Assembly (NCBI RefSeq): GCF_024029675.1
Contig: NZ_CP097121.1
Location: forward strand, 1,240,001-1,304,000
Direction of reading: 5' to 3'
DNA from: Fructilactobacillus carniphilus
GTDB taxonomy: Bacteria; Bacillota; Bacilli; Lactobacillales; Lactobacillaceae
DNA length: 64,000 bases
This document shows, piece by piece, positions 1 through 9,244 of the stretch. The notes under the pieces were generated by a model. The model did not search any database and was not told the origin of the DNA. It was given only the letters and a program-made list of their open reading frames with translations. Numbering within the stretch: position 1 is the stretch's first letter; every line of letters begins with the position of its first letter. The translations under genes and the position numbers were made by a program.

Positions 1-362
1 ACCCGCTCCGTCTGAAAGTACGGCTGCAGGTAGGGATTAATCCAACTCACTCGTTGAGATGAATCTAAAATCAAAACCCCTAGCGGCATTTCCAACAGTG
101 ATTCTTGTTCACCACGGTTAATTAAATACGAGAGCCGATCCATGTAATTATCTGCATTTTGTTCCACCACGTTGAGTTCCTTAATGATAAAGAAAAGGCC
201 CACGCAGGCTAACACGAGTAGGACGACCCCAACCCATAAGTTATACAAAAACGCGATTACTAAGCCTAACACCAAGTTTAAGGTGATGAAAATCGCAATG
301 GTCCGTAAGTGTTGATTATGCACAAACGGTGGCAATGCGAACGTCTTTTTTTCATTTTTCAT
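1..362 (-). CDS. gdpP: GdpP-type cyclic-di-AMP phosphodiesterase, N-terminal part
   Basis: Partial: the gene runs off the left edge, leaving about 120 residues. Reading from the ATG at 362 there is a basic start, two membrane segments (about residues 20-38 and 42-60), then a linker into a degenerate PAS-like domain (PLGVLILDSS at about 94-103). This is the known opening of GdpP/YybT membrane proteins, which degrade cyclic-di-AMP with a C-terminal DHH/DHHA1 domain that lies outside the window. Its position downstream of rpsF-ssb-rpsR matches the usual lactobacillus order (rpsR, gdpP, rplI, dnaB). An AGGAGA ribosome site precedes the ATG. The catalytic part cannot be checked here. Confidence 0.85.
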   Translation of the reverse strand, partial: MKNEKKTFALPPFVHNQHLRTIAIFITLNLVLGLVIAFLYNLWVGVVLLVLACVGLFFIIKELNVVEQNADNYMDRLSYLINRGEQESLLEMPLGVLILDSSQRVSWINPYLQPYFQTER

Positions 363-473
363 CGTCTTCTCCTTTGCCAAATTAAGGCATTGTTAAGCTA
401 TATTCTATCACAAACTGCTCCACAAACAGGGATCAATCCCTAACTAGCTGAGAGATTCCTTAAAAAAAGCCAT

Positions 474-504
474 AAAAAAGAGCCCCTCGCAATTGAGAAG
501 CTCT
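474..504 (-). terminator. Terminator after rpsR
   Basis: On the minus strand AGAGC-TT-CTC pairs with GAG-GG-GCTCT around a short loop and is followed by T6. It closes the rpsF-ssb-rpsR transcript, so gdpP probably needs its own promoter or read-through. Confidence 0.75.
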
Positions 505-515
505 GTTAGTCAAAC

Positions 516-767
516 TTAGTCTTCCACCACGAATGGTAACAAGCCCATAATTCGAGCCCGTTTGATAGCGATGGTTAACTTCCGTTGGTTCTTAGCGCTA
601 GTTCCCGTTACTCGACGTGGTAAAATCTTACCCCGTTCTGAGATGAACCGCTTTAATAAATCAACGTCTTTATAATCAATGTATTCAATGTGGTTAGCGG
701 CAATGAAGTCGACCTTACGGCGACGACGTCCACCTCTTCTACCTCTTGAGTGTCTTTGTTCAGGCAT
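516..767 (-). CDS. rpsR: 30S ribosomal protein S18
   Basis: 83 residues, usual length for S18. It has the Arg-rich N-terminus ([10 protein letters not shown]) and the conserved core with [18 protein letters not shown] and [13 protein letters not shown]. In the ribosome S18 binds next to S6 in the platform of the small subunit. It is the last gene of rpsF-ssb-rpsR, 40 nt after ssb, with a GGAGGG ribosome site before the ATG. A terminator follows. Confidence 0.98.
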   Translation of the reverse strand: MPEQRHSRGRRGGRRRRKVDFIAANHIEYIDYKDVDLLKRFISERGKILPRRVTGTSAKNQRKLTIAIKRARIMGLLPFVVED

Positions 768-807
768 GTTTTTCCCTCCTCGTTCGTTAATCGAATTTTA
801 CCATTCC

Positions 808-1329
808 TTAGAATGGCAAATCGTCATCGGAAATATCGATTTGGTCACCAGAACCCGCAAACGGATCGGCAGAGTTATCGTTCCCATTCTGGTTGTTGTT
901 AGCCGGATTGGAATCTGATTGTCCGCCAAAGTTGTTGGATTGCGGCGTCCCAAATGGATTTTGTTGCGGAGCTTGGTTGCCCATGTTGTTATTGCCTTGT
1001 TGCCCACCGTTACGGGGTTCTAACAAGGTAAAGTTTTCAACCACGACTTCCGTTACATAAACTCGTTGGCCCTGCTTATTTTCGTAGTTACGCGTTTGAA
1101 GCCGCCCTTCTACTCCCAGCAGCGAACCCTTATGAACGAAGTTAGCAAGATTTTCAGCTGATTTCCGCCAAATAACACAATTAACGAAGTCAGCTTCCCG
1201 GTCACCATTTTGATTGGTGAAGCGGCGATCGACCGCTAGGGTAAAAGAACCCACGGCCGCGCCGCTTTGGGTGTATCGCAAATCAACATCTCGTGTTAAA
1301 CGTCCGGTTAGGACGACGGTATTAATCAT
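808..1329 (-). CDS. ssb: Single-stranded DNA-binding protein
   Basis: 173 residues. The first ~110 form the OB-fold ([20 protein letters not shown], then [18 protein letters not shown]). A long Gln/Asn/Gly-rich linker follows, and the acidic tip ends DDDLPF, the docking peptide through which SSB recruits replication and repair partners. It sits between rpsF and rpsR as in most Firmicutes, with a GAGAGGAG ribosome site. It coats single-stranded DNA in replication, recombination and repair. Confidence 0.98.
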   Translation of the reverse strand: MINTVVLTGRLTRDVDLRYTQSGAAVGSFTLAVDRRFTNQNGDREADFVNCVIWRKSAENLANFVHKGSLLGVEGRLQTRNYENKQGQRVYVTEVVVENFTLLEPRNGGQQGNNNMGNQAPQQNPFGTPQSNNFGGQSDSNPANNNQNGNDNSADPFAGSGDQIDISDDDLPF

Positions 1330-1360
1330 ACTGAAACGCTCCTCTCGCTCTTATCACAAT

Positions 1361-1654
1361 TTAGTTATCACGTTTAACAGTCATTTGCCGTAAAATGTTG
1401 TCACTAAACTTAGCTAACCGGTCGAACTCGTCGATGGCTTTGCTGTCTTCAGCGGTCAAGTTTACAACGTGGTAAATTCCTTCGTTGAAACCATCAATTT
1501 CGTAAGCAAAACGACGCTTTGACCAATCTTTAGAATCTATCAACTTGGCACCATTATCAGTCAAAATCTTGTCGAACCGTTCTACTAAAGCAGTTTTAGC
1601 AGCGTCATCAAGATCAGGACGGATGATGTAAGTAATTTCATATTTGTTTTCCAT
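1361..1654 (-). CDS. rpsF: 30S ribosomal protein S6
   Basis: 97 residues from the ATG at 1654. That start is chosen because an AGGAGG ribosome site sits 7 nt upstream and the protein then begins [13 protein letters not shown] like other S6 proteins; an upstream in-frame start would add 17 residues with no support. S6 pairs with S18 in the 30S platform. It is the first gene of the rpsF-ssb-rpsR operon, with a strong promoter and a possible S6:S18 leader element upstream. Confidence 0.97.
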   Translation of the reverse strand: MENKYEITYIIRPDLDDAAKTALVERFDKILTDNGAKLIDSKDWSKRRFAYEIDGFNEGIYHVVNLTAEDSKAIDEFDRLAKFSDNILRQMTVKRDN

Positions 1655-1659
1655 GAATA

Positions 1660-1735
1660 TGCACCTCCTTATGGACTTTCGGCCCTCCAACGATTTGAAG
1701 AGCAAGGGTAGTAGTTTAACGCACGGTTAACCTAC
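1660..1735 (-). promoter_or_regulatory. Possible S6:S18 autoregulatory leader of rpsF
   Basis: The 5' leader between the promoter and rpsF contains, on the minus strand, a short hairpin with the loop sequence GGGCCGAAAGTCC just before the ribosome site. An exposed CCGAA-type motif in the rpsF leader is known to be bound by the S6:S18 complex in many bacteria for feedback control. The match here is by eye and the long lower stem was not folded. Confidence 0.45.
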
Positions 1736-1743
1736 AGATTAAT

Positions 1744-1772
1744 ATTATAGCATTGGTTATCGTTCTTGACAA
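1744..1772 (-). promoter_or_regulatory. Promoter of rpsF-ssb-rpsR
   Basis: On the minus strand TTGTCA is followed after 17 nt by TATAAT, with TG one base before the -10 (extended -10). A near-consensus sigma-A promoter, fitting a ribosomal protein operon. Confidence 0.8.
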
Positions 1773-1810
1773 TCCACGAACGTGATTTAGCGATACTTAG
1801 GTAAATACGC

Positions 1811-1841
1811 AAAAAGGATGCCAAACTGGCATCCTTTTTTA
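1811..1841 (-). terminator. Terminator after gyrA
   Basis: AAAAAGGATGCC pairs with GGCATCCTTTTTT around a five-base loop just after the gyrA stop. It is symmetrical and separates gyrA from the rpsF promoter. Confidence 0.85.
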
Positions 1842-1843
1842 AA

Positions 1844-4339
1844 TTATTCGTTGCTAGCAGGCGTTTCCGCCGGATCAGCTTCGGACTCATCGTCATCCGC
1901 CTTCGCCACAATTGCCATGGTAGCAACCTTAGCATCGTCATCAATCCGAATCAGATGGACTCCAAGGGTGGCCCGTCCGGTTTCAGAAACGGAATCCGTT
2001 GCAAACCGAATCATCACTCCCTGGTCGGTAATTAGCATGATGTCTTCATCACCCATTACTACCCCCAGTCCGACAATCGGACCATTCTTGGTGGTTACGT
2101 TCGCGGTTTTAATTCCCTTACCACCGCGTCCCTTAATGGGATATTCAGAGACCGGCGTCCGTTTCCCGTATCCTTTTTCAGAAATCACAAACACAGCGCC
2201 ACCCGGAACTAGCACGTCTGCTCCAATCACGAAGTCGTGGTCTCGCAGTTTAATCCCGCGCACTCCAGTCGCAGATCTTCCCATGGACCGGACTGCATCT
2301 GCCTTGAAGCTGACGGCATACCCTAGATGGGTGCCAATAATCACGTTGTCCGTGGCCTGGACTAACGAAACTTTGATCACTTCGTCATCATCACGCAGGT
2401 TGATCGCCTTTAATCCGTTGTTCCGGATGTTCACAAATTCTGCCAATGGCGTTCGTTTGACCGTTCCCAGTTTGGTGGTAAAGAAAAGATCCTTATTAGC
2501 TAATTCATCCGTATCACTGATGTCTAGCACGGTTTGAATCTTTTCGTGTTCACCGAGTTGTAAGAGGTTCACAATCGGGATTCCCTTGGCCGAACGACCG
2601 TATTCTGGCACTTCGTAGGCCTTCATACTGTAAACCTTGCCAGCCGTCGTGAAGAACAGCAACAGATCGTGGGTAGAGCCCACCAGGAGATGTTCAATGA
2701 AGTCGTCCTGGTTAACGCCCATTCCTTTGATGCCACGACCGCCCCGGTTTTGGGTTTTAAAGTCGTCAGTCGGAATTCGTTTGATGTACCCATTGTGAGT
2801 CAAGGTGATTGTAACGTTTTTAGCTTCAATCAGATCTTCATCTTCGATATTGTTAATTTCTCCGACCATCAATTCGGTCCGCCGCGGATCTCCAAATTTC
2901 TTTTGGGTTTCCAGCAATTCGTTGTAAATGATGGAGGTGACACGGTCGTGACTATTCAAGATGTCTTCGTAGTCTTTAATCTGTTCCAATAACTTTTGGT
3001 GTTCATCGGTGATTTTACCGCGTTCCAGACCAGTTAACCGAACCAACCGCATGTCCAAGATGGCCTGGGCTTGCTTGTCATCTAAGTCAAAGTTATCGAT
3101 TAATTGTTGCTTGGCAATTTCACCGGTTTTGGAACTCCGAATGATCTGAATGACTTGATCAATGTGATCTAGCGCCACCAACAATCCAGCAAGAATGTGA
3201 GCCCGTGCTTGCGCTTTTTTCAGGTTAAACCGGGTCCGTCTCGTGATTACTTCGACCTGGTAATCCAGGTAGTTATTGAGGATTTCCTTCAGGCTCAAAA
3301 CCTTCGGAGCCCCATCACTAATGGCCAACATGTTAAAACTGTAGGACGTTTGCATCAAGGTCAGCTTGTAGAGGTTGTTTAACACCACTTCGGCGCTCGC
3401 ATCCCGTCGGACCTCGATAACAATCCGCATTCCTTCTCGGTCGGATTCATCATTAATCGCCGTAATCCCGCTAATCCGTTTATCCCGTACTAAGTCAGCA
3501 ATCCGTTCGATTAACTTGGCCTTGTTGACCATGTACGGCAACTCGGTTGCAATGATGGTTTGTTTGCCGTGCCGATCTTCTTCAATATCAACCTTGGCCC
3601 GCACCACGATGTTTCCGCGGCCGGTTTCATAGGCATGCCGAATCCCGGACTTCCCCATGACGATTCCCCCGGTCGGAAAATCGGGACCGGGAAGAGCCTC
3701 CATCAATTCGTTAACGCTCGCATCGGGATTTTTCATCAGGATGTGAATGGCAGAAATGACTTCGCTTAGGTTATGTGGCGGAATGTTTGTCGCCATTCCC
3801 ACGGCGATTCCCGTTGCTCCGTTTAACAACAGGTTCGGAATCCGGGCTGGTAAGACTACCGGTTCACGTTCCGTACCGTCGTAGTTGGGGGCAAAATCCA
3901 CCGTATCCTTATTGATATCGCGGAGCATTTCTAACGAAATTTTGCTCAACCGAGCTTCGGTATACCGCATGGCTGCGGCTCCATCACCATCGACCGAACC
4001 AAAGTTTCCGTGACCATCAACCAATAAATAACGGTAACTAAATTCTTGTGCCATCCGCACCATTGCTTCGTAAATCGAACTATCACCGTGGGGATGATAT
4101 TTTCCCATCACGTCGCCCACGATCCGGGCCGATTTCTTGTACGGCTTGTCCGGGGTAACCCCTAGTTGATCCATTCCGTACAAAATCCGCCGGTTTACCG
4201 GCTTCAGTCCATCCCGGACGTCGGGAAGCGCCCGTGCTACAATCACACTCATTGCATAGTCCAAAAATGAGGACTTCATCTTTTTCGATAATTCGACGTT
4301 GGTAATTCTTGTTTCCGGCGTTTCCATTTCGCTTGCCAA
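1844..4339 (-). CDS. gyrA: DNA gyrase subunit A
   Basis: 831 residues. A TTG start is chosen: GGAGG lies 8 nt before it, while the next ATG (MET 5) would be about 20 nt from that site. The breakage-reunion domain carries the catalytic Tyr at about residue 126 (AMRYTEARL). The quinolone-determining stretch reads [10 protein letters not shown], with Ser87 and Glu91 in the places of E. coli Ser83 and Asp87, i.e. no obvious resistance change. The C-terminal beta-pinwheel includes a GyrA box-like [10 protein letters not shown]. With GyrB it introduces negative supercoils ATP-dependently. It follows gyrB after a 62-nt gap holding a parS-like palindrome. Confidence 0.98.
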   Translation of the reverse strand: MASEMETPETRITNVELSKKMKSSFLDYAMSVIVARALPDVRDGLKPVNRRILYGMDQLGVTPDKPYKKSARIVGDVMGKYHPHGDSSIYEAMVRMAQEFSYRYLLVDGHGNFGSVDGDGAAAMRYTEARLSKISLEMLRDINKDTVDFAPNYDGTEREPVVLPARIPNLLLNGATGIAVGMATNIPPHNLSEVISAIHILMKNPDASVNELMEALPGPDFPTGGIVMGKSGIRHAYETGRGNIVVRAKVDIEEDRHGKQTIIATELPYMVNKAKLIERIADLVRDKRISGITAINDESDREGMRIVIEVRRDASAEVVLNNLYKLTLMQTSYSFNMLAISDGAPKVLSLKEILNNYLDYQVEVITRRTRFNLKKAQARAHILAGLLVALDHIDQVIQIIRSSKTGEIAKQQLIDNFDLDDKQAQAILDMRLVRLTGLERGKITDEHQKLLEQIKDYEDILNSHDRVTSIIYNELLETQKKFGDPRRTELMVGEINNIEDEDLIEAKNVTITLTHNGYIKRIPTDDFKTQNRGGRGIKGMGVNQDDFIEHLLVGSTHDLLLFFTTAGKVYSMKAYEVPEYGRSAKGIPIVNLLQLGEHEKIQTVLDISDTDELANKDLFFTTKLGTVKRTPLAEFVNIRNNGLKAINLRDDDEVIKVSLVQATDNVIIGTHLGYAVSFKADAVRSMGRSATGVRGIKLRDHDFVIGADVLVPGGAVFVISEKGYGKRTPVSEYPIKGRGGKGIKTANVTTKNGPIVGLGVVMGDEDIMLITDQGVMIRFATDSVSETGRATLGVHLIRIDDDAKVATMAIVAKADDDESEADPAETPASNE

Positions 4340-4379
4340 GTAACTTGCCTCCGTTCCCTTAGGTAACCATTCCTAGAAT

Positions 4380-4395
4380 TGTTTCACATGAAACA
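4380..4395. other. parS-like site 1 (variant centre)
   Basis: TGTTTCACATGAAACA in the gyrB-gyrA gap. It differs from the Spo0J/ParB consensus TGTTNCACGTGAAACA only in the central dinucleotide. One of four such palindromes in the window, about 6 kb from oriC. Confidence 0.65.
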
Positions 4396-4401
4396 AAATT
4401 G

Positions 4402-6351
4402 TTAAACATCTAGGTTTTCTACAAACTTAGCGTTTTCTTCAATAAATTGCCGGCGTGGAGCCACTTTTTCTCCCATCAACATTTGGAAGGCCTCGGCTGC
4501 CGCAGCGGCGTCATCAGAGGTCACCCGCAACAAGCGCCGGTTCGTCGGATTCATTGTGGTTTCCCACAATTGTTCCGCATCCATTTCACCCAGTCCCTTG
4601 TAACGTTGAATTTGTGGTTTGGGTGACGCTGGTAATTCAGCTAACAGCTGCTGTAACTCTTCGTCCGAATCAATGTAGCGCTGAAACTTATTTCCTTGCC
4701 GGACCCGGTACAAAGGTGGTTGGGCAATGTAGACGTATCCCTTATCAATCATTGGTCGCATAAAGTTATAAATCAAGGTCAACAACAGCGTTTGAATGTG
4801 AGCCCCATCCACATCAGCATCCGTCATGATGATGAGCTTGTGGTAGTTAACCTTGTTAATATCAAAGTCTTCACCAAATCCAGTTCCCATCGCGGTAAAC
4901 AATGACCGAATTTCTTCGTTCGCTAAAATCCGATCCATCGTGGCCTTTTCGACGTTTAAAATCTTCCCCCGAATTGGCAAGATAGCTTGCGTCAGCCGAG
5001 AACGACCTTGTTTAGCAGAACCACCGGCTGAATCCCCTTCGACTATGAATAGTTCCGAAACCTTGGGATCCTTACTGGTGTTATTGGCTAATTTCCCTGG
5101 CAGGCTGTTAATTTCCAGTCCACTCTTTTTCCGAGTTACTTCCCGAGCCCGTTTAGCTGCCGAACGCGCCTTAGCAGCCAATAATCCCTTCTGCACAATT
5201 TCTTTGGCCACCTGTGGATGTTCATCCATGAACTTCGAAAATTCCTGACTAAAGACGTGGTTCGTAGCCGTCCGGGCATCGGAATTACCCAATTTGGTCT
5301 TCGTTTGACCCTCAAACTGTGGATCTGGATGCTTAACGCTTACCACTGCTGTAAGCCCTTCGCGTACGTCCGGTCCCGTTAAGTTATCTTCATTGTCCTT
5401 GATCAAATTGTTATTACGAGCGTAAACGTTGATAATCCGCGTCAACGCTTGCTTGAACCCTTCTTCGTGGGTTCCCCCTTCATAGGTATTAATGTTATTG
5501 GTAAAGGTTTTTAACGTACTGTGGTAGTCATCCGTGTACTGTAGCGAAACTTCCACCGTGATGTCATTTTCCACCCCTTCGACGTAAATTGGGTCTTTAA
5601 ATAAAGGTTGCCTCTCCCGATCTAAGTATTCGACGTAGTGACGAATTCCGCCTTCGTAATGAAAATCGTGTTCAATCGGTTCGGCCGGACGATTGTCCTT
5701 AATCGTAATTCGCAGGCCCTTGTTTAAAAAGGCTAGTTCGCGAACCCGGGTGGTCAACGTCTCCATGTCATACACGGTCGTTTCTGTGAAAATATTAGGA
5801 TCCGGCAAGAAATGGACCTTTGTTCCGTGGGCATCAGTTGGAGCATCCCCCACTACTTCCAAGGGTGTATGCACGTGTCCGCGCACAAAGTCCATGTAAT
5901 ATCGTTTCCCGTTTCTGGTAACTTCAACGGATAAGTTTTCAGAGAGAGCATTCACCACGGAAGCTCCCACTCCATGCAAACCACCAGAGACCTTATAACC
6001 GCCACCACCAAATTTTCCCCCGGCATGTAAAATCGTATACACCGTTTCGAGTGCTGATTTCCCGGTTTCTTTTTGGTTATCGACCGGGATACCCCGACCA
6101 TTGTCCGTGACAGTAATGCTGTTATCCTTTTCAATCACTACGTCAATCTGGTCTGCAAACCCCGCAAGGGCTTCATCAATTCCATTATCAACAATTTCCC
6201 ACACAAGGTGGTGTAATCCTTGCGAATTGGTTGCCCCAATGTACATTCCGGGCCGCTTTCGGACGGCTTCTAGTCCCTTTAGGACTTGAATTTGACTCGC
6301 ATTATAATCGTTAGCGCGTTCTGCTTTCGTCTCTTCTGGTCGATCTGCCAT
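4402..6351 (-). CDS. gyrB: DNA gyrase subunit B
   Basis: 649 residues from the ATG at 6351 (MADRPEET). That start is preferred because AGGAGG lies 6 nt upstream, whereas an ATG two codons earlier overlaps the ribosome site. The GHKL ATPase has [10 protein letters not shown] and the [15 protein letters not shown] motif. The TOPRIM region has EGDSAGG and DADVDGAHI. The C-terminal tail has [10 protein letters not shown]. It is the ATPase partner of GyrA. It lies 24 nt after recF in the yaaA-recF-gyrB-gyrA run. Confidence 0.98.
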   Translation of the reverse strand: MADRPEETKAERANDYNASQIQVLKGLEAVRKRPGMYIGATNSQGLHHLVWEIVDNGIDEALAGFADQIDVVIEKDNSITVTDNGRGIPVDNQKETGKSALETVYTILHAGGKFGGGGYKVSGGLHGVGASVVNALSENLSVEVTRNGKRYYMDFVRGHVHTPLEVVGDAPTDAHGTKVHFLPDPNIFTETTVYDMETLTTRVRELAFLNKGLRITIKDNRPAEPIEHDFHYEGGIRHYVEYLDRERQPLFKDPIYVEGVENDITVEVSLQYTDDYHSTLKTFTNNINTYEGGTHEEGFKQALTRIINVYARNNNLIKDNEDNLTGPDVREGLTAVVSVKHPDPQFEGQTKTKLGNSDARTATNHVFSQEFSKFMDEHPQVAKEIVQKGLLAAKARSAAKRAREVTRKKSGLEINSLPGKLANNTSKDPKVSELFIVEGDSAGGSAKQGRSRLTQAILPIRGKILNVEKATMDRILANEEIRSLFTAMGTGFGEDFDINKVNYHKLIIMTDADVDGAHIQTLLLTLIYNFMRPMIDKGYVYIAQPPLYRVRQGNKFQRYIDSDEELQQLLAELPASPKPQIQRYKGLGEMDAEQLWETTMNPTNRRLLRVTSDDAAAAAEAFQMLMGEKVAPRRQFIEENAKFVENLDV

Positions 6352-6375
6352 GTCCATCCTCCTACTTCAAGTAAT

Positions 6376-7485
6376 CTAAGTAACCTTACCAGCCTTAATC
6401 TGAAACAAGCGGGGGTCTTTGATTAATTCCGAAGACACTCCGCTTAAGCTGGTGGTCGTTAAAAACGTTTGTACCTTGTTTTGAATCGCAGTTAATAAAT
6501 GGGTCTGACGAAGCTCATCTAATTCTGATAAAACATCGTCAAGTAACAGGACCGGATACTCTCCCGTCTCTGCCTTCATTAAGTCAATTTCTGCTAGTTT
6601 GGTGGCTAGTGCTGCCGTCCGCTGCTGTCCCTGGGATCCAAAGGTGGCAACGTCCTTGCCATTCACCAAAAAACGTAAATCATCGCGCTGAGGTCCATAC
6701 AAAGTCGTACCCTGCTGGATTTCTTTTTCCTGATGATCGGCAAATTTTTGCAATAACGCCGTATAAATCATGTCAACGCTTGTCAGTTGTTCCTTGGGCA
6801 AGGCGGTTGAATAGCGAAATTGTAGCTCTTCTCGTTGTTGGGAAATCTCAGCGTGAATCGTTTGTGACCACGTTTGTAACCGTCCCAATAGTTCCACCCG
6901 CTGGGCAATAATTTCTGCAGCGTAAGCTGCTAACTGGTCTGACAAAACGCTTAAATAAACCTTGTCGTGCGCCTCGTGAAAATGCAGTTGGCGCAAATAC
7001 GCATTGCGCTGCTTTAAAATCCGGCGGTACTGGCTCACGTTATACAAATAGCGATTGCTCATCTGCCCAAACTCGATGTCCATAAACCGGCGCCGCACTT
7101 GTGGAGAGCCCTTCACTAGCTTCAAGTCCTCGGGAGCAAAGAGAATTACGTTAAATTCGCCCACGTAGGTCGATAGTTTGGCCTGCTCAATGTGATTGAC
7201 CTTGGCTTGCTTCCCGTTGGAACTCATCCGGAGTTCCAACTGAGTCGTACCCGTTTGTCGGGTAATTTGTCCCGCTAACAAAGCCGTTTTGTGTTCCCAT
7301 TCCACCAGGTTTCGGTTGTTACTGGTTCGGTGACTCCGAGCCAAGGCCAGCACATAAATGGCCTCCAACAAGTTGGTTTTCCCTTGAGCATTTTCTCCAA
7401 TTAGTACATTCACACCGGGTGCAAACTGCACGTCGAGCTGGTCATAGTTACGAAAATTACGCAGTTTTAATTCGTCAATCCGCAT
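6376..7485 (-). CDS. recF: DNA replication and repair protein RecF
   Basis: 369 residues. Walker A is GENAQGKTN at about 32-40, the ABC-like signature region holds GSQGQQRTAALA, and Walker B is LLLDDVLSELD. RecF helps load RecA at single-strand gaps and stalled forks. It starts 8 nt after yaaA and precedes gyrB, the standard oriC order. An AGGAAA ribosome site lies before the ATG. Confidence 0.97.
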   Translation of the reverse strand: MRIDELKLRNFRNYDQLDVQFAPGVNVLIGENAQGKTNLLEAIYVLALARSHRTSNNRNLVEWEHKTALLAGQITRQTGTTQLELRMSSNGKQAKVNHIEQAKLSTYVGEFNVILFAPEDLKLVKGSPQVRRRFMDIEFGQMSNRYLYNVSQYRRILKQRNAYLRQLHFHEAHDKVYLSVLSDQLAAYAAEIIAQRVELLGRLQTWSQTIHAEISQQREELQFRYSTALPKEQLTSVDMIYTALLQKFADHQEKEIQQGTTLYGPQRDDLRFLVNGKDVATFGSQGQQRTAALATKLAEIDLMKAETGEYPVLLLDDVLSELDELRQTHLLTAIQNKVQTFLTTTSLSGVSSELIKDPRLFQIKAGKVT

Positions 7486-7493
7486 GCGGTTTC

Positions 7494-7712
7494 CTACTTT
7501 GCCTTAATAAAAAACAGACCAACCTCAGGAATCCGAACAACGTCGCCATCGTACAGTTTTTTCCCGCGTCGGTTCTCGGGTTCATCGTTTACATAAACGG
7601 TTTTTTCCCGTAGAAACCACTTTGCTTGCCCGCCGGAAGCGATGACATCTTCCATTTTTAGCAATTGGCCCAACGTCACGTACGGCGTTGTAATTAGAAC
7701 TTCTTTTTTCAT
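7494..7712 (-). CDS. yaaA: S4-like RNA-binding domain protein YaaA
   Basis: 72 residues from the ATG at 7712 (MKKEVLITT). That start is preferred because AGGTGG lies just upstream, and the -10 box at 7739-7744 would place the transcript start too close to the earlier in-frame ATG. The single S4 fold shows LGQLLKMEDVIASGGQAK and VNDEPENRRGKKLYDGD. The RNA or ribosomal partner is not established. It is always next to recF in Firmicutes and heads the recF-gyrBA transcript here. Confidence 0.9.
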   Translation of the reverse strand: MKKEVLITTPYVTLGQLLKMEDVIASGGQAKWFLREKTVYVNDEPENRRGKKLYDGDVVRIPEVGLFFIKAK

Positions 7713-7738
7713 GTTGCCACCTGCTTTCATTACTTATA

Positions 7739-7744
7739 ATTATA
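7739..7744 (-). promoter_or_regulatory. -10 box ahead of yaaA-recF-gyrBA
   Basis: A perfect TATAAT on the minus strand after the dnaN terminator; the -35 is weak. It gives the yaaA-recF-gyrB-gyrA group its own promoter. Confidence 0.5.
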
Positions 7745-7834
7745 CGCTTTCAAAAAGAAAAAGTACACCCAGCTCGCATTTATAGGCGATTTCAGCCCGT
7801 TTAGGTTTTTGAGGCAGTTCAGCCATAAAGCAAA

Positions 7835-7866
7835 CAAAAAAGCCCATAACTTAAATTATGGGCTTA
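7835..7866 (-). terminator. Terminator after dnaN
   Basis: On the minus strand AAGCCCATAA pairs with TTATGGGCTT and is followed by T6. It separates dnaA-dnaN from yaaA-recF. Confidence 0.85.
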
Positions 7867-7882
7867 GAATGCATTTTCGGTT

Positions 7883-9022
7883 TTAAAACGTCCGGACGGG
7901 CGTAATCAGCTGAATGAAGTTTTCCTGGTTGTCGACTGGAGTAATTGTGAAAGGCCGAAGGGCCGAAGTAAAGGCAACTTCCACGTCAATTGGTCCAAAG
8001 ACTCGTAATGCATCTTTCAAATAATCGGGATTAAAGGAAATTTCTAAGTCCGCACCACTCACTTCAGCTGGACTCAAATCTTCTTCCACTTTTCCGACGT
8101 CTGGTGAGTTTCCCGTAATCGTAACCACCTGATCTTCAGGCTTGATGGTGAGCTTAATCACATTGTTGCGTGATTCATGCGAAAGTAACGAAGCTCGTTC
8201 GACAGCTGCCAATAAGTCTGGAGCCGCAAACTGCACCTTCGTTTCCGCCGAACTCGGAATCAAACGAGAAGTGTCTGGGTAATTACCTTCCAGTAGGCGA
8301 GAGTAAAACCGGGTCTTACCAAAGGTAAACAGCACCTGATTTTCAGAGAGGTGCATTTCAATGGCATCCTTTTCATCATCCAACATTCGGGATAATTCTT
8401 TCAAACTGTCACCAGGGATTACGACATTATAATCCCCTTCTGCTGTTGCCGGAAGTTCCACTTTCCGTTGGCTTAACCGGTGACTATCAGTAGAAACCGC
8501 TAGTAACTGATTGTGATCCAACGTAAAGTGGACCCCAGTTAAAATCGGACGGCTTTCCTGTTTTGAGACTGCAATAACAGTTTGCCCAATCACCTCGCGA
8601 AAAATTTCAGCTGGTAATTGGATCGGATGTTCCCCATCCACTTCTGGTAAATGCGGATAACCATTAGCATCAAGGCCATTGATAGTAAATTCAGAGTTTC
8701 CGGATTTAATGGTGGTTTGAAAGTTATCGCCAACTTCAACTAGTAACTCTCGGTTGGGCAGTTTTTTTACGATTTCACTAAAGAAGCGGGCGGGTAAAAC
8801 AATTTTTCCAGTAGAACTAATTGTGAGTTCGTAATCAGGATTATCACCACTAATTGAAGTTTGAATCGAAATATCGGCGTTACTTCCCGTTAGTAGAATA
8901 TTATTAGCAGAAACATCAATCATTAATCCCGTTAAAATGGGAATGGTAGTTTTAGCAGAAATGGCTCTTTGGACAATCCCGAGTGCCTTAATAAAAGCTT
9001 GGCGATTAATTGAAAATTGCAT
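7883..9022 (-). CDS. dnaN: DNA polymerase III beta clamp
   Basis: 379 residues, normal for DnaN, starting MQFSINRQAFIKAL with GGAGGA upstream. Three clamp domains of about 120 residues each are recognisable (domain 2 around PAEIFREVIGQTVIAVS, domain 3 ending PVRTF). The ring-shaped dimer tethers polymerase and other partners to DNA. It is separated from dnaA by the 222-nt unwinding part of oriC. Confidence 0.98.
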   Translation of the reverse strand: MQFSINRQAFIKALGIVQRAISAKTTIPILTGLMIDVSANNILLTGSNADISIQTSISGDNPDYELTISSTGKIVLPARFFSEIVKKLPNRELLVEVGDNFQTTIKSGNSEFTINGLDANGYPHLPEVDGEHPIQLPAEIFREVIGQTVIAVSKQESRPILTGVHFTLDHNQLLAVSTDSHRLSQRKVELPATAEGDYNVVIPGDSLKELSRMLDDEKDAIEMHLSENQVLFTFGKTRFYSRLLEGNYPDTSRLIPSSAETKVQFAAPDLLAAVERASLLSHESRNNVIKLTIKPEDQVVTITGNSPDVGKVEEDLSPAEVSGADLEISFNPDYLKDALRVFGPIDVEVAFTSALRPFTITPVDNQENFIQLITPVRTF

Positions 9023-9244
9023 GGGAGAAATCCTCCTTTTGGAAATGACATTTAATTTAATTAAGTATAAAGATAAAGTTCGTAGTAGTAGTAGGTGCTG
9101 TTAATTCTGTGGATAAGTTAAAATGGTTAGAGCTTTAATGAGTTACCCACTGTGGATAACTTTGTAAATAAACTCAAGCTAACTTTGTGAGTTATCCACA
9201 GTCACCATTATATCATTTTTCGTACCAATTCTGAGGGACCAGTT
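9023..9244. other. oriC, dnaA-dnaN spacer: DnaA boxes, DnaA-trio, AT-rich element
   Basis: Three perfect DnaA boxes (TTATCCACA or complement) lie at 9108-9116, 9151-9159 and 9192-9200. Beyond the dnaN-proximal box comes a TAGTAGTAGTAG run (9083-9094), then an AT-rich tract (9045-9080) running into the dnaN ribosome site. In Bacillus subtilis the same order (boxes, GC-containing spacer, TAG trinucleotides or DnaA-trio, AT-rich DNA) is the unwinding region. Assignment as the unwinding half of oriC is by that resemblance. Confidence 0.85.

Noticed and set aside
1818..2537. Plus-strand frame of 239 codons opposite gyrA
   Set aside because: It is antisense to conserved gyrA coding sequence with Ser/Pro-rich content typical of shadow frames.
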